Positions 32,701 to 43,413 of a DNA stretch of 64,000 nucleotides are shown here, piece after piece. A model generated the notes under the pieces. The model had not been told where the DNA came from, made no database searches, and saw nothing but the letters and a program-made list of their open reading frames with translations. Position 1 is the stretch's first letter. Each line of letters begins with the position of its first letter. The stretch is from positions 186,001-250,000 of the forward strand of contig QPMI01000071.1 in NCBI GenBank assembly GCA_004431415.1, in the 5' to 3' direction. A program made the translations under genes and the position numbers. Source of the stretch: Cyanophora paradoxa (Eukaryota; Glaucocystophyceae; Cyanophorales; Cyanophoraceae).

Positions 32701-35700
32701 CCTCGAGCTCCGCCCGCTTCCTCCAGGCGCGCGAAGTGAAGCTTAAAGCGTTTTAAAGCTCAGTAAAGATTCTTCAGTGTTACGGCAGGGGTGATTCCTA
32801 GCCAAATCCGGCGCCGAGCTAGTCTGATAAGTTCCGGCTACGTAGCCTATTGGATAGGACGCTCGCCTTTCGTGACATGGGGGTTGCGAACGGACCATGG
32901 TTCGACTCCCGGCAGAGCCCGGGTAGTGCGAACGGACATGGCTTCGAACCCGCGTGGTAGAATTCCGGACTTAGTCCGAAGCACGATTCGGCGAGGACGC
33001 CTCATATGTGCTGGCCCGGATGTTACGGCAGGGGTGATTCCTAGCCAAATCCGGCGCCGAGCTAGTCTGAGAAGTTCCGGCTACGTAGCCTATTGGATAG
33101 GACGCTCGCCTTTCGTGACATCAGCTCTTCTAGCTTCTCTAGATTCGAAGTGAAGCTTAAAGCGTGCTTAAAGCGTGATTTTAAGCGTTCTGTAAGTGAG
33201 ATTCTTCAGCTCTTGTAGCTTCTCTAGACTTGATCACGACTCCTCCTAGCTTCCTCCAGTCCCAGGCACGCGCTCCCGCGACTGATCACTAGACTATTCT
33301 GGGCTTGAATATTCTGGCTTACGCTCTTAATTATTCTTTAGCTAGACTCTAGCCTATTCTGGGCTTGATTATTCTTTTTAGCTTACGCTCCTTTGCAGGC
33401 CCGCCTCCGCGGCATCATCGCGAACGGCCTCAAGGGCGGCGCCCGCTTCCGCGGCGACAAGCGCACCTGGATCCTGGTGAGTATCGAACCTCTCAACCAA
33501 CCTCGCCCCGCCGCGCTTCGACTCGAGCTTCTTCAGTTTCGCGGCTGATTGCTTGTGCACGCGTAGATTATCCTCGTTCACATTCAGGCGGCCGGCATCT
33601 TCTACACCATTGTGCGTCGTTTTCCACGGCCGGCGCTTGAGCCCGTTTAATTTCTCGGTTGTGACGCGTTTGTTTCCAGGCCTTCCGCCACATCGTTCAG
33701 ATGACGATCGCACCCTTCGCCTGCTCGACGTGCGTTCGTTCGATCCCGAAACGTTTCTTCGATCCCGACACGTCCGTTCGATCCCGAGCGCAGGAACGTC
33801 GACGGCCAGCGGTTCCTCATCGAGGAGCCATCCATCCTCTGCCGGTAATCGAAGCTAACAAATCAATATCTAGATCTAGAAGTTAGCAGAAACGCATTTA
33901 CAGACATCAGCTGAAAACCGAATCCAGATCAATACCAGCAAACGCTTAGCTTACGGGTCGTGCCACAGGGACGGGGAGGAGCCATGGAGCACGATGCGGA
34001 CCTTCGGCATCCTGGCCGTCATCGTGTACCTGGGGGTCGTCCCCGCCCTCTTCGCCGTGGCTGTCTGGTGCGCCCCCCCCGGCCCGGCCTCTAGAGAAAG
34101 ATAGAATGAGATAGAAATTAAAAGATAGATAGGTAGGTGGATAGAATGATAGCTTTCGTCAGAAGTACGCCTCGTCCTTTGCACTAAAGGACCGACCTTG
34201 TCAACCGCTTCATCCCCCTGCTTCTCATTTTCCGCTTCTCAGGTTCTTCCACTCCCAAGTGGACACGTGGGCCGGGGAGGCGAACCACGAAGAGCAGAGC
34301 GCGCAGCACATGACGAGGCTCGGTGCGCGGCACACTCGCCGTCCACACCGCCCGTCCATCCGAGATTTGCGGCGCAGGGATCCCGCGCATGCTCTTCTGC
34401 AAGGCCCTCTTTGGGTTCCTGGTCCTCCCGTACAGGCGCGAGCCGCCTTGCCACTCTGCTTTAAATTTAAAGGGCCCCCGCCCTGCCACGACTGCGCTCC
34501 GTTTCTGAAGAAGAGCCTGGGCCCCTGAACTCTCCCCATTGCATTCCCCGTGCAGGCACGAGCTGTGCTACTGGGAGCTGACGGCCCTCGCGCGGGCCTT
34601 CCTCATCTGCCTCAACCAGATCTTCACCCTATCCAGGTCCGCCATGTACCCATCTGTCATCTGTTTATCGATTTCTCTATCGAACTATGAAGATGTATCT
34701 AACCTCCGATTCCAGGGTCCTTCTGCAAGCCGTCCTCAACTTCCTCATCATGTTCATCGCGCTGCTCCTGCAAGCGTGGCGCAAGCCCTACGGCGAACAG
34801 GTCCGCTCTGAGCTAGAGGCTGCTGGAGGCTAGCGTGGCTAGCGCCGTCCGCTGCGTGGCTAGCGCTGTCCGCTGCCTGAATCTCACGCGAAACCCCCTA
34901 CGGCGAGCAGCGCGGGAACCGCCTCGAGCTGGCGGCGCTGATGTCCAACATGTGCGCTCGTACTGCATAAGACAGTTTCTCTTTCCTACTTCATTCTTCT
35001 CACGCATTTCGCCAGGTTCCTGCTGTTCGGGGGCCTCATCTTCCTGTACCCGGGGCTCGACTCCACCACGAGCCTTGTCACGGTGGTCCTTATCCTCGGC
35101 AGCTTCCTCGTCTGCCTGGGTACGCTTTTTACAAGCTTAAAATATGCACACTTGCTCAGCAGCTCCGCAGTGATGATGCTCCGAGTCGTCATCCTGAATC
35201 AGAAGTGCGCTCCGTCGCCTGCGCTAGTACCGATCGGAGCGCCTGGGAAATCGGGAGCCTCGCCTGACCTTCGGATCTCGCTTCGATTCGCAGGTACGAG
35301 TGGAAGCACCGCGCCCTCTTCGCCCTCACGGAGGCTGTGCGTTCTTTTCCAGAGCTGCGGCTTAATCAGAGCTGCGGCTTTATCAGAGCTTTTAGAGTCT
35401 GACGCCTTCCCCCCCGCAGGTGCGGGGCGAGCTGCGGCTCAACTCGGCGATGCTGGTCGCCATCGACCCGTGGTGGCAGAGGCTCAAGCCCGAGCAGAAG
35501 CACCTCATGCAGTCCTACGTCCAGAACGTCGCCGAGGTGGGTCCTTGCATGAGAGCTTCTTCTCTAGCTCTAAAGACCTTTTAAAGAATGAAATGAAAGA
35601 GGGCTCGCTAAGATCCGCCCTTTGTGCATGACGTATACATCCGCCTGACCCCACCTCCTCCCCCGCTCAGATCGTGCGGACGGACGTGTGCGGGAAGCAC

Positions 35701-38700
35701 CAGCAGTTCAAGGGGCGCGCCCTCCGCGAGGCGAACGCCCTCGCCCTCCGCCGCCGCAGGAGCAGCGCCATCGAGTTCAATGTGCGCGACTCTAAAGATA
35801 GATCCTTAGGTCTCATTATAATTGGGTCTCTATAATTAGGTTTTAGGTATCTTAAGTCTCTAAAGATAGATCCTTAGGTCTCATTATAATTGGGTCTCTA
35901 TAATTAGGTTTTAGGTATCTTAAGTCTCTAGAGAGGCGAAGGCCCCCGCCCTCCGCCGCCGCAGGAGCAGCGCCCTCGAGCTCAACGTGCGCTCGAGGAC
36001 TGGTTTCTTACTTACTTGCTTACGACGTGGCGTCGCGTTGGGTCTCTAGAAATTAGATCATTACAATCCGCAATCGCAAATACCAAGAGGCGCTTTTCTC
36101 GTGTGTTCGGAGGCGCCTCATTAGATCGTCTGAAGCTTAAACGTATATTGAAGCTTAAACGTATATATCAGACATCTCCTCCCTTCAGGCCCCGTGGCTC
36201 ACGCGCGTCCGTCTTTCGGCAGGAGGAGGAACTGCTGAAGGGACGGGCCCTGGAGGGGAACTCGAAGCTGGACGCGTCCATCGAGGCGCGGGGCGCGGAG
36301 GGAACGATCGTCCCGGCCGGACACCACCACCATCGCGAGGTGCGCACTTAGGCGAAAGCGAGAGAAGGGGGGGCGCCGCCGGGCCGCCTCTCAAGCTTCT
36401 AGAAGGGGAGCTCGCCTAGCTGGCTAGCTAGCTAGCGCCTCAGGTGCGGTTAGACGCAATCGAGGACGCGGCCGCTTCTAGAACGGGAGCTCGCCTAGCT
36501 GGCTAGCTAGCGCCCCCGCCCTCGCCTCCATTCTTCCGATCGTCCCGGCCGGACATCACCACCATCAGCAGGGGGCGTCGACGGCGCCCGATCTCGAGTC
36601 CGAGGAGCAGACGAGCGGGCGGCAGGCGTCGGCGTACCTCTTCCGAGACAAGGTGCGCGCAAATATCAGCATCAGGTCTACAAATTTTGCGAGGGACATA
36701 TATAGACAGGAGCGAGCGCCATTGAGCGCAAGCAAGCAAGCGAGACAATTCGGCCCGCGGCCGGGGGCGCCGCTAGGCCCTTGATGGGGGCGTCCGGCCG
36801 CGTGTCCTTTAATTTAATACTATATAGAACGAAAGAAAGCTTTGTTGAGGGAGCTGATGGCACTCCGCGCAGGCGATGTGGGCTGCGCACCTCGTCAAGG
36901 GGAGGCACAAGAACGCGCAGGCGAGCGACGCCAGTCCCGAACGCCCTTCGCTCTAATATCTAATATCTAATATCTCCCCCTTCTTTTTCTCTCCGTTCTG
37001 AGGCGGCGCTCCTCCTCCGCGGCGCAGGACGAGGAAGGGGAGCGGCAGGTGGAGGACGAGAGGACCACCGCCGAGCTGCTGCGCCGCCTCCGCGAGGTGC
37101 GCGACCGGGCGGGCGGGGGGGCGGGACAAGCGAGCGGGGCAAGCGTGCGGGGTGGGCGGGCGGGGAATTCTCTGCGAGGGGGCGGGCGGGGAGGCGGGCG
37201 GGGCAAGCGGGCGGGGTGGGCGGGCGGGGATTTCTCTGCGAGGGGGCTCTGCGACCAGTCCTCGAGCGGAGCTCGGGGGGCGGGCGGGGTGGGCGCGCTC
37301 TGGCTCAACCAGAGAGGATTCTCCATACCCCCACCCCCCCACCCCCCACCCCCCCCCCCCCCCCCCCCGCCCCGCTGTTCCACTGCGCCACTGGCCATGG
37401 ATTGATTGAGCGGTCCCTGCAGCTGCGGGAGGGGGCCGACGAGCGCAAGGAGGCGAAGAAGTCGCTCAGGCAGAAGCTCCTCGAGCGCGCCGCGGCGCGC
37501 CGCCGCAGGGCCGAGGTCAGATGATAGCCGACCGACCGACCAAGCCCAACTCCGCGCGCGCTGCTGATGCTCACGCGCCACTTCTCCTCTCCGCCTTCGA
37601 ATCGCAGCGGGAGCGGCAGCTGCGGGAGTCGCGGGCGGCGCGGCACTCGCAGGAGCTGGTCTTCCCCGAGGACGACGCCCTCGTCCACGCCGGTGCGCCC
37701 TCTTAACGTCTTCTTCGCGCTCTAGATCTAGATCTTCTTCTAGCGTTCTAGATCTAGATCTTCCATCGACGCTCTCCGCACAGTCTGGAATAACGTTTTC
37801 CACGCGTGCAGAGGCCCCCAAGGTGGACGTGGTGCCCGTGGTGGCGGGCGGCGCGGGCGACCCTGATCATATGCATGAGCCGGCGGTTGCGATGGGCGGC
37901 GGCTTCCTGGGGCAGTTCGACGCCGACCCGCGCGAGGTGACCGTCGAGTGGCCCGACGACGGCGACCGCCACGAGAGTGCGCCTTTGGTCACTTGCGAAT
38001 CTAGCAAAGCGATCTTCTAATAACATATAATAGCCTTCGGTTAGCATTGGGTACCGGTGGGCTTTACCTAGCGTTCGAGCCTTGGATATATGCTGCCGCC
38101 GCGCGCGTATGCTGGGATCGATCTCTTCAGCGCAACTGAAGTCTCTCGCTTCGTGACAGAGCCCGTCGGCCTGGAGCTGGAGCTCGAGGATGGGGACGAA
38201 GCCCCGAGGGACCCGCGCGCTTTGGATTCCGCGCAGTTCGACGACGACCCCTACCCGCACGTGCGCCCCCCTCCCTCCCGCCCCGCCCCGTCCACTCGCG
38301 CCGGCCGAGCCGATCCAACCCAACCTGCGTGTCTAGGGGTCGCCCCGGCGCCCGCCGGAGACCCGAGCGATGGACCACGATGACTCGGACCAGGAGAGGG
38401 CGGCACCGTACGCCTCGGCCTCGGCCCCGGCCTCGGCCTTGGCGGCAGCCTCCGTCGGCGGCGGCGGCGGCGGCGGCGATGCCGGCGGCTCCGGGCGGGC
38501 CGCGGCGGCAGCCGCCTCGGTCTCGCGCAGCGACTCGCTCGCGGCGTCCCAGTCGCAGGTGCCTGCCGCTAATTATAACCGCTCAACCCTTTCCTTTTCT
38601 CCTAGGCCCTCCTAGTTCTCCTGCATAGTTGTTTGCTCCTAGTTCTATCCTACTCGTATCCTAGCTCTAGTTCTTCATCCCGTCATCGTATTCTCAGCCG

Positions 38701-41700
38701 CGCTTGCTTCGCTTCGCAGTCGCTCTCGGCGTCCGAGGACGAGGACGACGAGGAGTACGACAGCGAGGGCGAGCCGGAGCCGGAGCTGCTGCCCGTGCGC
38801 GATATGATCCGATCCGATCTGATCCGATCTGATTCGAATCGCATTTTGTTGCGCAGGAGGAGCCGAGGGGTGACCCGCGGCTGCGGGAGTGCGCGCGGGC
38901 GCTGCAGGCCGCCGCCGCCGGGCTCGCGTCGAACCCCGACAAGGCGGGCGCCGCCATCCACGTGAGCCGATCGCGAGCCATCGCGCAAACTAAGCAGCCC
39001 CGAACGACCGAACGACCAACTAAGACGCAGCGACAAGCTAATAGAAAAATATATAACCAACGACAGACAAAGAAAGCAAACTCTCACGCACGATCTGACG
39101 TCCTTCCGTCCGCTTGTGCACAGGCGATCGAGGAGAGCGTGGGGACGCTGGCGGAGCTGCCGCGCTCCGTCCTCACCAACGACGCTGAGGCGCGCCCCTT
39201 TCGCACATTTTGCGTTGTTGTCGCTGAAAAGACATATGAACCACGTCTTGCCATCTTAACCATCTTAAAAGTCAAACCATCTCAACCCTCGGCGTCCCTG
39301 ACGTTCTTCCGCCCGCGCAGGGCCACGCGTCGGCGGTGCGGGCGCTGCGCTCGGTGCGGAACGACGCGGCGGGGTGCCTCCCCGCCGCCCTCGAGCGCGA
39401 GGTCGTCGCCCTCCTCGGAGTCCTCGCCTCCATCCCGCCCCGCGCCGAGGTGAGCTCAGCTCAGCTCGAAGTTCGAGCGCTGCCTCGAACTCGAGGTTGG
39501 AGCGGGGGGCGCGCCGGTTACATAGTTAGGGCGCGGTCGCTCGCCCGGCGCCCCCCCCCAACCCCCCCCCCCCCCCCCCCCCCCTCTCCTTTCCTTCGAA
39601 CTTAAAAAGCAGAGCGACGCCCAATTCAAACCAACTCTCCCCCGCTCGCTCGCTCGCAGACGAAGCGGGACCGGCGGGTGGTGCGCGCTTTGGACGGCCT
39701 CCGCGCCGCCGCCGCCGCGCCGCGCCTGGAGCCGGGGCAGCTCGACCGCGCCGTGCACCGCGTCGCCGACCTCCCCTCCTCCTTCTTCAAGGTGCAACCC
39801 CTTGAGATTAAGGTTCTTCATCAAAGATATATACTACAAGATTCTCTTAAGACTTCCTTTCTCCGCTTCCTTTCTCCTCTTAAGACTCTTGAGCCGCGCC
39901 GTCCACCGCGTCGCCGACCTCCCCTCCTCCTTCTTCAAGGTGGATCTTCTATATTTCTTCTTCCTCTTTATTTGCTCCTCCTGCTATCGCTTTCTTTATC
40001 CTCTGTAAGGGCGCTGACACTCTTTCTTTCTGTGTTTCCTGCAGGACGCGGCGTTCGCGAAGCGGGTCCTGCCGCCGCTGCGGACGCTCAAGAAGCGGCT
40101 GCGGGCGGAGGCTGCGGGCGGCGCCGGGCTGGACGCCGAGGCCCGCGCGGGGTACGAGACCGCGATCTCCAGGCTCATCACAGTCGCGAAGGTGCTTCTA
40201 TTTATAGCTCTGCGGTGCTTTGACTTGCGTCGTCCAAGTGCTGGAGCTCTTAAGCATAGATTCTAACAGAAGCCGCTTCGCACGAGCCGCTTGCTTCGAT
40301 TCCCGCCTAGTTACACGATTCCCGTTGGATCCGGAGCTATGAAGCTTCTTCTTCTACATTAGAGCTCTTAAGCATAGATTATAGCAGAACGCTCTAACTT
40401 CCGTTGCGCGAATGCTGGAGCTCTTAAGCATAGACTCTAACAGAAAGACGTTGTAGCTCACATTCGCCTTGTGTCTGCAGGGCGCGACGGGGGCGGACGC
40501 CCCAAAGTCGGGGGAGGGCGCCCGCGCTGCGCGGCTCGCGAAGGTCCGCGCTCGAATCCGCCCCGGCCCCCTTTCTCCCTCGTTTGATCTAATCTTATCT
40601 CTCTTATCTTTCCAAGGAGCTGGACGGGGCGTGCGCGGGGGAGGGGCCCGTGGACGCGGGGCGGGTCATCGGCATCGTCGCTAAGCTTTCCGAGGTCTTC
40701 CCCAGCTCACTTTCCTTCCCTTCCAAGTTAGAACTCGGAATATTTAATGCTTCGCGCTTTAAGGATTCAATGTTTACTTGCAGAGGAAAATAAAGCGCTC
40801 TGAAACAGCCTTTAATTATAAGACTTGACGTCCCCTCAGAGCGCGTTTTTCTGCGCGCACCCTCGATTTACGCTCCCTGCAGATGCCGCCGGAGACGTTC
40901 TCGTCGCTGGGGCGGGCCCGCGAGCGCGTCCTCTCCTCGCTGGAGCGCGCATGGCACCGCGCCGGCTCGAGCGGGGACGCCGCGACCGCCATCCGCGAGA
41001 TGGTGCGCGAGCTCGTCGACGTTCAAAAAATGTTTAGCTTTGAATTCGCTCTGTCGGCTTCCGAAGTTCTACGCGAAGCTGATCTAAAGCCATGAAAAAG
41101 CCATAAACAAATCCTAAAGAATGCTTAAACAAGCGAACCTAAAGATTCCTCGATCTCGCCTCCTGACTGGGCTCGACTCCGTCCGTCGCCTTTCAAGAGA
41201 CGTTGAGCTTTGCTTTCGATCTTTCGGCATCTGACCGATCGGATCAGGTGGAGCCGATGATCATCGCGCTGCGCCGCACGCGCCCCGCGCAGCAGCACGG
41301 CCACCACGCGCGGCGGCCCGAGCCCGCCGGCGGCGAGGGCGCGGCGCCGGGCGGGGCCGCCGCCGCCGCCGCCGACGCCGAGCGGCGGCTCCCCCTCTAC
41401 GTTGCACGCATCGAGGTGAGAGCCCGCCCTTCCCACCAACAAGCCGAAGCCAGAGCCTATAGTCAATGATAAATAATGATAACAAGCGACTGTCATAATG
41501 ATAACAAGCGACTGACCGGACGCCGCCCAAGGATTAGGATAATAGAAATTGCAAGCAAGCTCGAACGCAAGCGAGCGTCTCCTCATTCGCTCCTCTTCCG
41601 CAGGCGGCGGCCGCCGAGGCGAGCTTCGACGTGGGGAGGGCGGACGTCGCCGTCCGCGCGCTCCTCGAGATCCCCCTCGACGCCTACAAGGTCCGACCGC

Positions 41701-43413
41701 GGCCGCGTCTACCAGCTTAAAAAGAACGTTTATAAGGGGGAGGAGGGCTGGCAGTAAGACCGCGACGCCCTCCATGGGGCTGGCAGTCTGCTAGAAGCGG
41801 CAGCTGCAGGAGTTCGTTCGAGACGCTTAAGCTTTCAGTTATCGCGTCTACTAGCTTAAAAAGAACGTTCGGGCTGTTGTTGCTTTTTGTAAGGGGGAGG
41901 AGGAGAGGTCCGATCGCGCCCCTGCATGGGGCTGGCAATCTAACGCTTAAGCTTTCATTAAATTAGAGCTCGGAGCCCGCCATCTTAAAGCGCCTACAGA
42001 AGGAGAAGAGTTCTGACTCGGGCCGTGTGCGCGCGCGCAGGGCCGGCGGGTGACGGCGTCGCGGGCCGTGCGCGCCCTCTCGGGCGTCGCGGCGCGGGCG
42101 GAGGAGGCCTGCGCCGCCGGCGTCGGCGGCGACCTCGGAGGCGCGTAAGATATATAATAGATATATATATAAAGGGGCCGAACTAGTCTAGGTGGCGAAT
42201 AGATATATTTACGTAAAGCTCCTTCCTATAATCCTAAAACGCGAATTTATATACAAATTTTTGAGCTACATTTGAGCTAACTTCGAAGGCAACGCAGGCG
42301 CGGCCGCGGGGCTCCTGGTCTCCGTCCGGGCGCACATCGCCGCCCTGAACGGGCTCCCGCCCCAAGGCCAAGGCCAAGGCCAAGGACAAAGACAAGGGCA
42401 CGGGCCGCTCCAGCACAGCGCGAGCCTGCCGGCCCGCAGCGGGCATGCAGCCGCCCCGCCGGGCGCGCCGCCGCCGCACCACCTCCCCCGCGCGGCGACG
42501 ACCATCGGAGGCGGCGGAGGCGGCGGCGCCGCTGCGCGGCGGCCATCGGCGATGGCGCCCATCCGCCTCGTCGTCTCCGCGGAGCCGGACGTCGACTCAG
42601 CCTCCGCGTCGCCCTCGCCCCGCCTCTCGCCCGTGCCCCGGCCCTCCACCGCATCCTCCTCCTCCGACGTGGAGCGGGCACCTGTCTCCTCCTCCCCGCG
42701 CCCCCGTGTCTCCTTCGCGTCGATCCCGCGCACCCTCTCGGCCCAGGACGCGTCGGGCGGCTCGCCCCGCGGCCCCGGCTCCGGCTCTGCCATCCCGCGC
42801 GCCCACTCCCTCTCAGCAGCGGCGGCTCATGGCCAGCACTCTTCGGACGAGGGCGGCAGCACCCACGGCCGCCTCGTCCGCTCCTCGTCGACCCCCATGG
42901 GCCTCGCCGCGCCCCGCCCGGCCCTCAGGCGGACGCCCTCGCCCCAAATGATCTCCCCGAGGCAAGCGATCAACTTACAATTACGCACTTCTTATAATAA
43001 GCTTGAGTCCTTCTTTCTAACTGCAAGGCTTAAGCTTAACGCCCGCTATCTTTGAATCGCTATCTTTAAGCTGACTCCTTTCTATCTTTATCTCTGAAGG
43101 CACGTGACGTTCCTGGACGAGGGGGCCGCCGCCTCCGGACCCCGCGACCGCGCCCCATCCCCGTCCCCCGCGCTCAGGTGACCCCACCCGCCGCCCCCCC
43201 CCCCCCCCCCTCCCCCTCGTCTCGTCCGGGTCCAACCACAATTTCAGGCCCGACGAGCCCGCCGGTACCCCCCGCGACCGCACCCAGTCTCCGTCGCCCG
43301 CATTGAGGTACCCCCCCTCCGCTTTCGTCGCTTTTGTTAAGCTAGCTCACTTTGGTCGCAGCCGCGCCTCTTCCGCCTCTAAACTCTCCCCGCGGCCAAG
43401 CGTGACTATGTAG
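23743..43413 (+). CDS. Gene B: giant multi-domain receptor/channel-like membrane protein
   Basis: A many-exon gene. Ectodomain exons I can phase: about 23816-24451, 24532-24888, 24949-25318, 25383-25750, 25820-25907, 25963-26183, 26252-27100, 27185-27237, 27301-27419, 27498-27594, 27650-27678, 27892-28000, 28056-28170. Most modules start and end in phase 1. Each early module has a two-Cys signature (DCxP...CTL.PR). A PKD-like domain (YRWDFGDG), IPT/TIG domains, GCC2/GCC3-type Cys repeats and a multi-pass domain (28.6-35.1 kb) follow, then a long cytoplasmic tail. The last exons repeat PRDRxxSPSPAL and end KLSPRPSVTM with TAG at 43411-43413. It parallels gene C domain by domain, which supports one continuous gene. 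The start is uncertain: 23743 is only the first in-frame ATG and lacks a good signal peptide. The family resembles stramenopile/haptophyte TRP-like multi-pass proteins; ligand and transport activity are unknown. Confidence 0.65.
26252..27100 (+). other. Gene B exon with two-Cys module and PKD-like domains
   Basis: A single 849-bp exon, phase 1 at both ends. It encodes a two-Cys module (TTLDCAGAAFVVAATVNCTV), then a PKD domain with the signature YRWDFGDG and the closing YVVALTVEN strand, then a second related beta-sandwich (FRWPDRGTYRVEVEARN). PKD domains are extracellular Ig-like folds used for adhesion and mechanosensing, for example in polycystins. Confidence 0.8.
27185..28500 (+). other. 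Gene B IPT/TIG and GCC2/GCC3-type cysteine-rich exons
   Basis: Small exons encode an IPT/TIG-like module (ITILGRRFVDGYALRC, closing with GNMTITVAYDT) and then cysteine repeats (CQPCDPGTYSPDG, GTYQPSPGQSDCLSCPANAG, CVCRPG, CITCPDGTDC, CPGGIQQCEDGY, FRCGECKLGHY). CxxCxxGTY...C..CP is the ephrin-receptor-like GCC2/GCC3 signature. The same order is seen in gene C, where DFYQPFIGRPDCIDCPANAG is the matching repeat. Confidence 0.8.
28748..28905 (+). repeat. 43-bp intronic minisatellite, nearly four copies
   Basis: TAGAACCTAGAAAGCTATAA begins copies at 28748, 28791, 28834 and 28877, period 43 bp and almost perfect. It lies in the gene B intron just after the first membrane segment. AATAAA words are inside each copy, so a premature poly(A) signal is possible. 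Confidence 0.9.
32212..32490 (+). repeat. 145-bp duplication covering an exon end, with 33-bp minisatellite
   Basis: A block encoding AAAGRRLRRIGGK followed by a G|GTCCTC donor appears at 32212 and again at 32357. Between and after them a 33-bp unit (GATTTTAATCTTGATTCTCA...) is repeated at 32261, 32294, 32425 and 32458. The second exon end could act as an alternative or decoy donor. Confidence 0.8.
32778..32920 (+). mobile_element. tRNA-derived SINE-like element, longer copy
   Basis: It contains a tRNA-type A box (TAGCCTATTGGATAGGAC at 32843-32860) and a perfect B box (GGTTCGACTCC at 32899-32909), the two parts of an internal RNA polymerase III promoter. The head looks like an arginine tRNA with a TCG-type loop, but anticodon and T stems do not pair, so it is not a functional tRNA. 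It sits in an intron of gene B. Confidence 0.6.
33021..33121 (+). repeat. Second, truncated copy of the tRNA-derived element
   Basis: These 101 bp match 32778-32878 with one visible mismatch (GATAAG versus GAGAAG), 243 bp downstream. The copy ends before the B box, so only the A-box half is present. Confidence 0.85.
35731..35995 (+). repeat. 205-bp offset exon duplication plus 68-bp intronic repeat
   Basis: The exon end CTCCGCCGCCGCAGGAGCAG at about 35746 recurs about 205 bp downstream, each copy followed by a GTGCG donor. Between them a 68-bp unit beginning TCTAAAGATAGATCC is present twice (35791 and 35859). Only one exon copy can be used without a frame test. Confidence 0.75.
37349..37368 (+). 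repeat. C20 homopolymer in gene B intron
   Basis: An uninterrupted run of 20 C preceded by C7/C6 runs. Similar tracts lie at 39562-39584 (C23) and 43194-43210 (C17), all in introns of gene B's tail region. Confidence 0.9.

Larger units (their letters stand above)
28640..35125 (+). other. Gene B multi-pass membrane region
   Basis: Hydrophobic segments in order: FIGIVAVLLALLFFYCIY (near 28650), LNWPPILSILSGWLTALNLN then PQCS (29270-29460), LTLAAPLILIGFGVF (29555), VAFLFAWSRCAW (29700), a region with NVDG and EPSILC (33790-33843), MRTFGILAVIVYLGVVPALF (33990-34060), FLVLPYR (34420), YWELTALARAFLICLNQIF (34570), FLIMFIALLLQAWRKPYG (34740) and FLLFGGLIFLYPG with VVLILGSFLVCLG (35020-35120). Several match gene C at the same positions (LKWPPI, PEC, EPSIEC, YTIGIP, FLVLQYR). 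Long charged exons between 29.7 and 33.4 kb form a cytoplasmic loop. Confidence 0.7.
35290..43413 (+). other. Gene B cytoplasmic tail exons
   Basis: About 25 short GC-rich exons separated by short introns encode charged, largely helical sequence (for example DPWWQRLKPEQKHLMQSYVQ near 35470, ALLEIPLDAYK near 41660, VQKMFSF near 41020). The end is a Ser/Pro-rich disordered stretch (42550-43030, DVERAPVSSSPRPRVSF) and two PRDRxxSPSPAL exons. No enzymatic domain is recognised. Exon borders here are less certain than in the ectodomain. Confidence 0.5.

Noticed and set aside
32836-32915. A functional tRNA gene
   Set aside because: A and B boxes are good, but the anticodon and T stems do not pair and the acceptor stem does not close.
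36953-37821. Long minus-strand Pro/Gly-rich open frames opposite gene B
   Set aside because: Composed of the complement of GC-rich introns and exons including the C20 run; no conserved motif and antisense to phased exons.
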